From contig CAKQWR010000003.1 in the NCBI GenBank assembly GCA_934279105.1, forward strand, positions 1 to 37,855: 37,855 nucleotides of DNA, in the 5' to 3' direction. Positions 24,662-31,570 of this stretch are shown piece after piece. The stretch's first letter is position 1, and every line of letters starts with the position of its first letter. This DNA is from an uncultured Oribacterium sp. Its GTDB lineage: Bacteria > Bacillota > Clostridia > Lachnospirales > Lachnospiraceae. The notes under the pieces are model-generated. The model saw nothing but the letters and a program-made list of their open reading frames with translations. It made no database searches and was not told the origin of the DNA. The position numbers and the translations under genes were made by a program.

Positions 24662-25683
24662 CATTCCTCCCATCGAAATATCCGCTCCGGCGGAATCACA
24701 GCGGTCAATCGCTCGAGTATGAATCCTTCCATGGCGTCCATCATCTCCGCATCATAATGATAGACGCCATGATCATTGACATACGGGTACTGAACGACTG
24801 CACTCTCCGGCATATTCCGGCGCATCGGCTTCAGATAGCTGTCACTCAGACGGAAACTGCCGAGGCTGACATCCCGTACTCTGTCCATCGAAATCGTCTG
24901 CACTACCTCATCAAGCATCTCCCCATACGCCTGTCGCCAGTCCGGACAGGCAATCATCGGGTCGAAACAGAGCCGGATCATAAAGCCGAGCTCCATACCG
25001 CGACGGATGCTGGCGAGACGCTGCGTCAGTGTTCCCGTCCGATGCTCGAACTGCGTCACGACGTAATCCGGCGACAGCGTGAAGGCGAAAATGTTCCGCG
25101 GGCACGGATTCAGCGCCTCCCAGAAACGTGCACTGCCGGACTTCGTGCGTATTTCAATGCTGAGATCCGGGTGTGCAGCCGTAAATTCCGTCCATGCCTT
25201 CACGTATCCACTCAGATGTTCGATGGCGAGAAGATCCGTATCATAGGAAATGCAGAGATAGACCGGATGCTTCTCAAGCAGCCGTTCTATCTCTGCGAAG
25301 ATATCCTCAAGGTTCAGAAAAATCACGAGGTTTCCGGACGGATACATGCCCTTCAGGTAACAGTATTCGCAGTCGAAGAGACAGTTCATCATGGAACTCG
25401 CATAGTAGAAATGCGTATTTCCCATGCTCTGGCACACCGCTGCCCCCGGATAGACCAGATTTCCATGCTTTACAGCGAGGATCAGTGCCTGCGTACGGTG
25501 CTGTGCCGGATAGCTCTGATGGCGTCGATTGAATACATCCTTATAGTGTTCGATCGGGACGCAGGTCGCCTGCGGAAAATGCTGCAGTATCTGTTCCGCC
25601 CGTTTCTTCCATAGAGGATTCTCCGAAATTTCTTTTTCTATATAGATATGTGAAAATGATGGGTTCCAAACATTTCCCTGCAT
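24661..25683 (-). CDS. Spore photoproduct lyase-like radical SAM protein
   Basis: This 340-residue radical SAM enzyme resembles spore photoproduct lyase (SPL), which repairs UV thymine dimers in spores. The 4Fe-4S ligands are Cys101, Cys105 and Cys108 in NCLFDCEYCYL. The next conserved block reads SYDTDLLAIEHLSGYV; as I remember SPL, the catalytic Cys (Cys141 in Bacillus subtilis) stands where Tyr147 is here, with a Cys only three residues earlier (Cys144). It may therefore be a homologue with another reaction. GGAAG is 9 nt upstream of the ATG. It is coupled to the SDR gene and follows a 13-bp tandem repeat. Confidence 0.75.
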   Translation of the reverse strand: MQGNVWNPSFSHIYIEKEISENPLWKKRAEQILQHFPQATCVPIEHYKDVFNRRHQSYPAQHRTQALILAVKHGNLVYPGAAVCQSMGNTHFYYASSMMNCLFDCEYCYLKGMYPSGNLVIFLNLEDIFAEIERLLEKHPVYLCISYDTDLLAIEHLSGYVKAWTEFTAAHPDLSIEIRTKSGSARFWEALNPCPRNIFAFTLSPDYVVTQFEHRTGTLTQRLASIRRGMELGFMIRLCFDPMIACPDWRQAYGEMLDEVVQTISMDRVRDVSLGSFRLSDSYLKPMRRNMPESAVVQYPYVNDHGVYHYDAEMMDAMEGFILERLTAVIPPERIFRWEE

Positions 25684-25771
25684 CCTGTTTCACTTCCTTT
25701 TCCATTTCTTTTGCTATTTTCTTTCGCTATTTTCTATTTCTTTTTTCTGTTACTATTTTCTATTTCTTTTT

Positions 25772-25875
25772 GTTTCTATCTTCTGCTTTTATCCTCTGGT
25801 TTTATCCTCTGTTTTTATCTTCTGGTTTTATCTTCTGTTTCTATCTTCTGTTTCTATCTTCTGCTTCTATTCACT
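25772..25875. repeat. 13-bp tandem repeat, eight units
   Basis: Seven head-to-tail copies of a 13-mer of the form GNTTYTATCYTCT, plus a degenerate eighth, run from 25772 to 25875. Units differ only at two to three pyrimidine positions. All purines are on one strand, so the tract is strongly strand-asymmetric. The flank at 25700-25770 is a looser repetition of similar CTATTTTCTATTTC blocks. It lies between the nucleoside phosphorylase-like stop and the radical SAM gene start. Confidence 0.92.
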
Positions 25876-25909
25876 ATGGTACGTGGCGACCTCTGCAAAA
25901 AAATGATCT

Positions 25910-26926
25910 TTATATGTTTCCTATGAGAATGCCGGATTTCAGATACCGTTCTAAAATGATCTTTCCGGCACGCTTATCTCGGGTCGGCACAAGTCTCTCA
26001 TCATAGAGCTGCTTCACGACACACTGCCAGTCGAGATGGCTAAGCGCCGCATAACGGATGAGCTGTGTACATTCATCCGCCATCACCTTCGAAAAATGCG
26101 CGTCAGAGATGAGTTTATCCACCATGATCTGCTCGTCTTCGGTCCAGATTTGTTTCTGCACCGCCTGATCATCCGCCAGCACACGAAGCTTATCCACCAT
26201 CGCACAGAGAGTATCCACCTGCCGGGTCACACAATCCGTCACATGCGCAGCAAGTGCCTGTGGTGCCGCGGCTTCGCTCTCTGAGATTCCCTGATCGGTC
26301 ACGATGCGAAGAAAGTTCATCTGATGCGGACCGAGGAACATCGATGCCGACTGATAGACGGCGGCCGCTTCCATATCATAAAGGATCGGAGTGGCGATAC
26401 GATTCTCCAGTATCCCCCTCACCGGGTTCTGCATCTCTCCCATCCACTCTATCAAATCCACCGAATCCGGCACTTCCGCTCCCGTGCTTTCCCTCTCTGT
26501 TCCGTTCGCACTCGATGCACGCTTCGCTTCTGTCAACAGCCTCACGCCGGTGATAACCGAGGCTTCCGGAAGTCCGGTATGGAGCAGCATATCCGGATAG
26601 AAGGCCCGATTTGTACCGGCTTCGACGATCCGGTTCAGATGATACATCGGTGCTACGACCGTGTTTTCATCCTTTTTCTGTGGCATCAGACATGCAGCCG
26701 TGCCGAGAGAGAGAAGCTGATCCGAGGCTCCGGCATCATAGTCGGTGAGGACAGAGGACGTCACGATGGCCGCCTGCATTGGCCCCACTCCGGTGATGGT
26801 CAGCGTCAGATCCTGCGCTTCGGAGAGAAACTGCTGGTAATGTGTCTGTGCGGCGCGTTTCTTCAGACCGAGTGCCTGAATCAGCGGCTTCGCTTCCGGA
26901 TAGAGTGCTGTGAAAATGTGAATCAT
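25910..26926 (-). CDS. Nucleoside phosphorylase/nucleosidase-like protein with C-terminal extension
   Basis: The first 250 or so of 338 residues resemble the purine nucleoside phosphorylase/MTA-SAH nucleosidase fold, with ITGVGP near the N-terminus and the ribose-binding YDMEAAAVYQ motif (183-192). Relatives cleave the N-glycosidic bond of nucleosides such as S-adenosylhomocysteine or 5'-methylthioadenosine. Residues 135-160 form a polar insertion. The last 85 residues are a predicted helical region ending RDKRAGKIILERYLKSGILIGN, not part of the usual fold. AAAGGA is 7 nt before the ATG. It follows the TlpA gene by 34 bp, and the radical SAM gene is next after the tandem repeat. Confidence 0.75.
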   Translation of the reverse strand: MIHIFTALYPEAKPLIQALGLKKRAAQTHYQQFLSEAQDLTLTITGVGPMQAAIVTSSVLTDYDAGASDQLLSLGTAACLMPQKKDENTVVAPMYHLNRIVEAGTNRAFYPDMLLHTGLPEASVITGVRLLTEAKRASSANGTERESTGAEVPDSVDLIEWMGEMQNPVRGILENRIATPILYDMEAAAVYQSASMFLGPHQMNFLRIVTDQGISESEAAAPQALAAHVTDCVTRQVDTLCAMVDKLRVLADDQAVQKQIWTEDEQIMVDKLISDAHFSKVMADECTQLIRYAALSHLDWQCVVKQLYDERLVPTRDKRAGKIILERYLKSGILIGNI

Positions 26927-26960
26927 GTTGTGTTCCTTTTATAAGCGAAAGCTTTCTATC

Positions 26961-27980
26961 TCAGGCCATCGCCTGGTCGATGAGGGCATTCAGTTTCTTC
27001 ATCTGTGCATCCGAAGAGATCGCCCCGACGATCGGGTCACCGACGATGTTGCCGTTCCGATCGACCACATAGGTAGTCGGGAAGGCGTAGAGTCCGGCGG
27101 TGAAGATACCGGCATCACTGTTGGAAGCGAACCAGATGTTCTGGTAACTGACGCCCTGCTGTTCCAGTACCGACTTCGCTTCGTCGATTTCCTTCGTATT
27201 GCCATCGAGGGTGAAGGCATTGATGCCGACGACGGCACCCCCCTTCTTCGAGAGTTCCTGATGAAGAGCCTCCAGATCCGGAAGCTCGCCGACGCACGGC
27301 TTACAGGTGGTGAACCAGAAGTTAACAACCGTCACGGTGTTACCGGAGAACAGCGTACTGCTGTCGACAGCGTTACCATCGAGGTCCTGACCTTCGAAAC
27401 TCGGAAATTTCATCGCATCGGCATCACCGGTCATACCGGCCTCCGCCGCACTGACGCTATCCCCCTCCGCTGGCTGCGTTCCACAATCCGGATACGTCTG
27501 CTCCAGCGTGGTCAGCTTTCCCTCGATTTCCTTGATTTTCTCTGCGGCGGACTTCAGTGTCTCCAGTTCCTCCTCGGAGAACTGCGCCTTCGCATCGTCA
27601 ATCGCCTTCAGAAGATAATCGCCGTAATCTGCGCCATCCTCTACCATCGAACTGTCCTTGTCCGCGGACATAAATACCTTTTCCCAAAGAGCCGCATCTG
27701 TGGAGAGAATAGCATTTTCCTGTGCTATCAGCGCCTGATAGAGCTGCGCTGCGGCGGTCGCATCCGCCGGTTCCTCCTCCATCAGCGTCGCGAGGTCCGC
27801 CGCCTTTTCCGTGTCCGCGCCGGCACCACCATTTTCTGTCCCCGCCACAGCGCTCGTCGCAGCCGCCGTACTACTCGCTGCGCTGTTCGTATTTACAGCA
27901 CCACTGCACGCCGCAAGCCCCAGCGTCATCACAAACGTGAGGGCGAGGATTTCGATTTTTTTCATTCTTAATTTCTTCAT
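26961..27980 (-). CDS. TlpA-like thioredoxin lipoprotein
   Basis: This 339-residue exported lipoprotein has a lipobox LAAC (Cys25), an Ala/Ser/Thr-rich linker (30-60), a helical middle region (about 65-165) and a TlpA/ResA-type thioredoxin domain (about 190-339) with the redox motif WFTTCKPC (Cys226, Cys229) and the cis-Pro segment YAFPTTYVVD. It should act as a thiol-disulfide reductase on the outer face of the membrane. Electrons plausibly come from the polyferredoxin encoded just upstream. Its start overlaps the polyferredoxin frame by 110 bp. The ATG at 27965 (residue 6) is an alternative start. Confidence 0.9.
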   Translation of the reverse strand: MKKLRMKKIEILALTFVMTLGLAACSGAVNTNSAASSTAAATSAVAGTENGGAGADTEKAADLATLMEEEPADATAAAQLYQALIAQENAILSTDAALWEKVFMSADKDSSMVEDGADYGDYLLKAIDDAKAQFSEEELETLKSAAEKIKEIEGKLTTLEQTYPDCGTQPAEGDSVSAAEAGMTGDADAMKFPSFEGQDLDGNAVDSSTLFSGNTVTVVNFWFTTCKPCVGELPDLEALHQELSKKGGAVVGINAFTLDGNTKEIDEAKSVLEQQGVSYQNIWFASNSDAGIFTAGLYAFPTTYVVDRNGNIVGDPIVGAISSDAQMKKLNALIDQAMA

Positions 27981-29031
27981 TTTTTATTCCATTTCTTTCT
28001 ACCGCAATTCTGCCGGTTACTGAATTCCTGCATTGCCTGACCTTCACCTTCTGCTTCTCCTTTGGCTTGCCGAAGCCGTAGCGGAAGTGAAGCGCATCGG
28101 TCGGGCAGGCACTGATGCACTTGCCACAGCGGATACACTCTGCATGATTCGGTGCGTTCAGAATTTCGACATCCATCTCACAGACCTTCGCGCACTTCCC
28201 ACAGGAAATACAAGTGTGTGCATCGGCCTCGATCGTCAGTAGAGATACGCGATTCATCAGCGCGTAGAAAGCACCGAGCGGACAGATCCACTTGCAGAAC
28301 GGGCGATATATAAGGATGCTCAGGATGACCACTACGATCAGAATAAGCAGCTTCCACCGGAACAGTGCACCGAGTGCAGAACGAATCCCTGTACTCGCGA
28401 TGGAGAGCGGAATCGCGCCCTCGAGTACACCCTGTGGGCAGAGGTACTTGCAGAAGAACGGGTCGCCCATACCGAGGTCGTTCACCATGAAGGCTGGAAG
28501 CAGGACCACCATAAAAAGAAGCACGAAGTACTTCACATAGGTAAGCGGCTTCCACTTTTTCGTGGACAGCTTCTTCCCCGGAATTTTATGGAGCAGCTCC
28601 TGGAACCAGCCAAATGGGCAGAGAAATCCACAGATAAAGCGCCCCAGCAGAACACCGAGAAGAATCAGGAACCCCGTAATATAGTAGGAAAATCGAAAGC
28701 TCGAGGAGCCGACCACTGCCTGAAACGCACCAATCGGGCAGGCGCCCGACGCTGCCGGACAGGAATAGCAGTTGAGCCCCGGTACACAGGCCATTTTTCC
28801 CTTTCCCTGATAGATTCGACCCTTCAGAAAATTCGGCAGGTGGATGTTCGTGAGCAGGGTCGCTGCCGCCTGGATCCAGCCACGAAAACGGCTGATGAGC
28901 CTTGAAAAACTTTTCTTCCCAGTTGACTGTTCCGGCTTTCTCACCGGCTGAACGGATTTCGTCGCATGCCACTCTGCTGGCTGATCTTCGATGTGCCGGC
29001 CCGCACCGCCGGCATGCGGATGTTCATTCAT
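27871..29031 (-). CDS. Membrane polyferredoxin (4Fe-4S, NapH/FixG-like)
   Basis: This 386-residue protein has an N-terminal Cys cluster (CVPGLNCYSCP, 82-91), about five TM helices with three repeated LCP/ICP motifs (FLCPFG, YLCPQG, WICPLG), and two C-terminal 4Fe-4S ferredoxin motifs CISCGKCAKVC (274-284) and CIRCGKCISACP (299-310). Such proteins carry electrons across or along the membrane. The partner is probably the TlpA-like protein encoded next. The last 40 residues after KVKVRQ are basic and overlap the TlpA start, which looks unlike a normal end. I start it at ATG 29031, 10 bp after the small CXXC gene; a longer frame to 29157 overlaps that gene. Confidence 0.85.
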   Translation of the reverse strand: MNEHPHAGGAGRHIEDQPAEWHATKSVQPVRKPEQSTGKKSFSRLISRFRGWIQAAATLLTNIHLPNFLKGRIYQGKGKMACVPGLNCYSCPAASGACPIGAFQAVVGSSSFRFSYYITGFLILLGVLLGRFICGFLCPFGWFQELLHKIPGKKLSTKKWKPLTYVKYFVLLFMVVLLPAFMVNDLGMGDPFFCKYLCPQGVLEGAIPLSIASTGIRSALGALFRWKLLILIVVVILSILIYRPFCKWICPLGAFYALMNRVSLLTIEADAHTCISCGKCAKVCEMDVEILNAPNHAECIRCGKCISACPTDALHFRYGFGKPKEKQKVKVRQCRNSVTGRIAVERNGIKNEEIKNEKNRNPRPHVCDDAGACGVQWCCKYEQRSE

Positions 29032-29041
29032 ATATTCTTTC

Positions 29042-29188
29042 TTATCCAATGCCGACACACTCCAGACATAATCGAATCGCCTTCGCCAGTACCGTGTCGG
29101 CCTCCCCACGCAGTGCACCGAAGCACAGCATCCCTGCGCCGATGACGAGAAGTGCAAGTTGCAGCACCATCTTCTTTATTCTAAACAA
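29042..29188 (-). CDS. Small CXXC protein, CD1871A type
   Basis: This 48-residue protein is missed by usual length limits. Translation from TTG at 29188 gives an N-terminal hydrophobic helix (FRIKKMVLQLALLVIGAGMLCF), a short polar part, and the C-terminal motif IRLCLECVGIG with a CXXC pair, ending in TAA. The tail and its position beside a polyferredoxin and a TlpA-like gene match the CD1871A family known from Clostridia. The function is unknown, presumably membrane thiol redox. GGGAG lies about 8 nt before the TTG. The start codon is the least certain part; an ATG at codon 7 is possible. Confidence 0.8.
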   Translation of the reverse strand: MFRIKKMVLQLALLVIGAGMLCFGALRGEADTVLAKAIRLCLECVGIG

Positions 29189-29253
29189 ATGAAAAACTCC
29201 CTTCTTGTTGCAGGCATGGGCATATTCACTCCCGCCGCATGTCCTGCGCCGAT

Positions 29254-29286
29254 GTTTTCATATTATACCATGCCATACATGAAAAC
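29254..29286 (-). promoter_or_regulatory. Extended -10 promoter inside an inverted repeat, CXXC/polyferredoxin operon
   Basis: On the minus strand TGG-TATAAT gives an extended -10 (TATAAT at 29262-29267), and the -35 is poor. GTTTTCAT (29254-29261) and ATGAAAAC (29279-29286) form an 8-bp inverted repeat with a 17-bp spacer bracketing the -10, a plausible repressor site. Confidence 0.5.
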
Positions 29287-29354
29287 TCTGTGAACGGACG
29301 CAATTAAGGAAATCGTAAGAGCGACTCACACGGATACCGTACGGCAGCTCATCA

Positions 29355-29438
29355 TGATTCAGCGAGGGCCCCGAAAGGGACTGGTGCCGAAATCACAATC
29401 CTTCGAGGCCAGCCTCTTCCGAGGCACTCGCTGAATCA
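29355..29438. ncRNA. Compact four-way-junction hairpin element
   Basis: A perfect 12-bp closing stem (TGATTCAGCGAG at 29355-29366, CTCGCTGAATCA at 29427-29438) encloses three small hairpins. They are CCC-CGAAA-GGG; CTGG...CCAG with an inner CGAA/TTCG; and GCCTC-TTCC-GAGGC, which reads as a GGAA tetraloop on the minus strand. It lies between the zinc-ribbon gene's terminator and the redox operon's promoter, so it belongs to neither transcript. The transcribed strand is unknown; it could be a small RNA or a repeated palindromic element. Confidence 0.45.
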
Positions 29439-29456
29439 ACACCACCATTCGCACAA

Positions 29457-29484
29457 AAAGCCCTCCGCAGATAGCGGAGGGCGA
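29457..29484 (-). terminator. Rho-independent terminator of the zinc-ribbon gene
   Basis: On the minus strand GCCCTCCGC pairs with GCGGAGGGC around a TATCT loop and is followed by five T, just past the stop codon at 29496. Confidence 0.9.
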
Positions 29485-29495
29485 AGAAGGCAGTC

Positions 29496-31127
29496 TCATC
29501 GCTGCCGGTTATATGCATCGCAGATGGCGTTCGTGTTGTTCAGAAGGAAGTAGACACCGACGTAGCTTCCGATGAAGCAGAGCAGTGAGCCGATCAGCAT
29601 CCAGAGAAGAATGGCGGTACCGTTCTCCTGGAACTGAAGTCCATAACGCGGTGCGTTATCCGCGAGTCGATTTCCAGTACTATAGAACCAGTAGAAATCA
29701 TAAATACCACAGGTCAGAATACCGAACACAATAAATTCCAGCAGTCCCGGGGTATGCTTCCCATCACCGTCGCAGGCAACATTGATATCCCGCATGATGG
29801 TATAGAAGATATACAGCTGGTAGATGCCGCAGGTCAGGAATCCAAACAGAATGTACAGTGCCAGGCTTCGATCTGTTTTCAGCGGTCCTGTATAGGTCGG
29901 ACCGTTCGGCTGATTCGTCTGCTGTTCCTGTGCATGGTAGTAGGCATTGAAATTTCCGCTTGCATCCGCGGTCTCTGAGGCATTGCCGTCAGCGTACGCC
30001 CCCTCATCCCCGGCACCGTCACTCGTATAGGAGCCTGCGTCGGCGGATGGACGGCCGCCCTGCTCGCCGAAGGTACGGGTATCATAGCCATGGCCATACG
30101 CCGCGGAACTCGCGCCGGCGGTCGTAGCACCCGCTTTTCCTCTCGCGATGTCGGTCACACGATCGAGATCACGGCGAAAACCTCCACCGACGTCTCCCTT
30201 CAGTCCGGCGAATGGATCGATGTTCTTCTGCGTAATCAGTACCACGAGAAGCACGATTGCAATCACTGCGAAACCGATGCCCCATCCGGCACTTCCCACC
30301 GAGAAATAGCGATGGAACATAGCGGTCAGGATGCCCCGAAGGAGTGACTCCAGGACGAGGAGAACGCCACCAGCCATCACGGTCATAAGAAGCGGCTCGG
30401 CATCCTGGTCCGACCACTTCTTCCAGACGAGGAACATACCGCCGCCGATAAATAAGAGACCGGCCAGTTTCAGTACATTCAGCACGAAATTCAGGAAGCT
30501 GTAGGTGAAATTCAGGAAGCCATGATAGCCGAAGCTGAACATATCCCGGAAGATGCCGAAGAAGGACCCAATCGTCGTGAAAATCTGCGGAACTGTAAAG
30601 AACACAGCGATCATCATCAGGATAAGGCCGACGGTTTTCATCGTTCTGTTCGGGTCCGGTTCGGACGGGATACCATTCATCGATGGGCCATGATTCACCG
30701 GTGGCGGTGTCTGCTGACGTCCGGCGCCGGTATCAGAACGCGGCGCGAAGGCTGCCCCGCCGGAAGCATTGGCATCGGTCCCGGACGCGGCACGTCCTTC
30801 TTCGAGGCGGTGTTTATACTGTTCGGTCGTGTTACCGGCAGATACTGACGCCGTCGTTTCCTGTGCAGAACCTGCCGGCTCTTCTGTGTGGGTTGCTGGC
30901 GCCTGTGATGACGCAGCCGCTGTTTCCGAAGCGCTTTCGTCTACCATCGTATCATCCGCGCGGTTTTCATTCGCCGATGCGATCGCAGGCGCATCCATCG
31001 ACGCCGGATCTTCTTCTGTCCGCGGCGTTTCCATCGGCATAGCTTCCGTTCGAACGACCTTCTGCCCACAATTCGGGCAGAACTTTTCATTTTCTTCGAG
31101 TTTATGTCCACAATTCGTGCAATACAT
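29496..31127 (-). CDS. Zinc-ribbon membrane protein with DUF4234 domain
   Basis: This 543-residue protein has an N-terminal zinc ribbon (CTNCGH...CPNCGQ, Cys3, Cys6, Cys17, Cys20), a long disordered Ala/Glu/Thr/Ser-rich region (25-160), about four TM helices (165-320), a second low-complexity Gly/Ala/Asp region (330-420) and a C-terminal DUF4234 membrane domain with the repeated LTCGIYQLY and LTCGIYDFYW motifs. Function unknown. The ATG overlaps the last base of the DUF2752 stop and has AGGAGG 7 nt upstream, so translation is coupled. It is the last gene of the feoAB transcript. Confidence 0.82.
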   Translation of the reverse strand: MYCTNCGHKLEENEKFCPNCGQKVVRTEAMPMETPRTEEDPASMDAPAIASANENRADDTMVDESASETAAASSQAPATHTEEPAGSAQETTASVSAGNTTEQYKHRLEEGRAASGTDANASGGAAFAPRSDTGAGRQQTPPPVNHGPSMNGIPSEPDPNRTMKTVGLILMMIAVFFTVPQIFTTIGSFFGIFRDMFSFGYHGFLNFTYSFLNFVLNVLKLAGLLFIGGGMFLVWKKWSDQDAEPLLMTVMAGGVLLVLESLLRGILTAMFHRYFSVGSAGWGIGFAVIAIVLLVVLITQKNIDPFAGLKGDVGGGFRRDLDRVTDIARGKAGATTAGASSAAYGHGYDTRTFGEQGGRPSADAGSYTSDGAGDEGAYADGNASETADASGNFNAYYHAQEQQTNQPNGPTYTGPLKTDRSLALYILFGFLTCGIYQLYIFYTIMRDINVACDGDGKHTPGLLEFIVFGILTCGIYDFYWFYSTGNRLADNAPRYGLQFQENGTAILLWMLIGSLLCFIGSYVGVYFLLNNTNAICDAYNRQR

Positions 31128-31555
31128 CACGTTCCCTCCTTTAACATTAATTTACAAAGCTCATATATCCATCGTCCGCATCGTCCGACGACTCCGTTCC
31201 ATGGTGCGAAGACCACGATATCCTGATCCGGCACAAAAAAGCGAGCGATCCAGACCACGAGAAAGGCTACCATCATCGTTCCCATGAGTGCCTGATACAT
31301 GCCCTTCGGCATATGCCCCCGCAGGCTCCATGCGGCCAATGCCAGCGGCGGCAGTGGCCACAGCGGATGGAAAGAAAAGGCGTGACGAAAATCGCCATGC
31401 AACACAGCCACCCAGGCCCGGCTCATGCCACAGCCTGCATCCGAAATGCCGGTCAGGAACTTGAAGGGGCAGCCGATTCCGAACAGCATTTCAAGCGCGA
31501 TATAAAATAGTACAATCAGCGCGAGCGCGCCGAGGTCCTTCTGCCATCGTCGCAT
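31127..31555 (-). CDS. DUF2752 membrane protein
   Basis: This 142-residue membrane protein has about three TM helices. It contains the DUF2752 pattern: GCPFKFLTGIS followed by GCGMSRAW, then HGDFRHAFSFHPL after a short loop. The usual CPGCG is AGCG here. Function unknown, though the conserved Cys and His residues suggest metal or heme contact. It begins 15 bp after the feoAB stop with AGGAG upstream, and runs straight into the zinc-ribbon gene, so it is part of the same operon. Confidence 0.8.
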   Translation of the reverse strand: MRRWQKDLGALALIVLFYIALEMLFGIGCPFKFLTGISDAGCGMSRAWVAVLHGDFRHAFSFHPLWPLPPLALAAWSLRGHMPKGMYQALMGTMMVAFLVVWIARFFVPDQDIVVFAPWNGVVGRCGRWIYELCKLMLKEGT

Positions 31556-31570
31556 GATGCTCTCCTGTTC

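Noticed and set aside
25772..25875. CRISPR array
   Set aside because: Units are 13 bp, directly abutting and without spacers; no cas genes nearby.
25650..26006. Phe/Leu/Ser-rich plus-strand frame with 13-residue repeats
   Set aside because: It comes from reading the 13-bp tandem repeat in frame; no ribosome site or plausible C-terminus.
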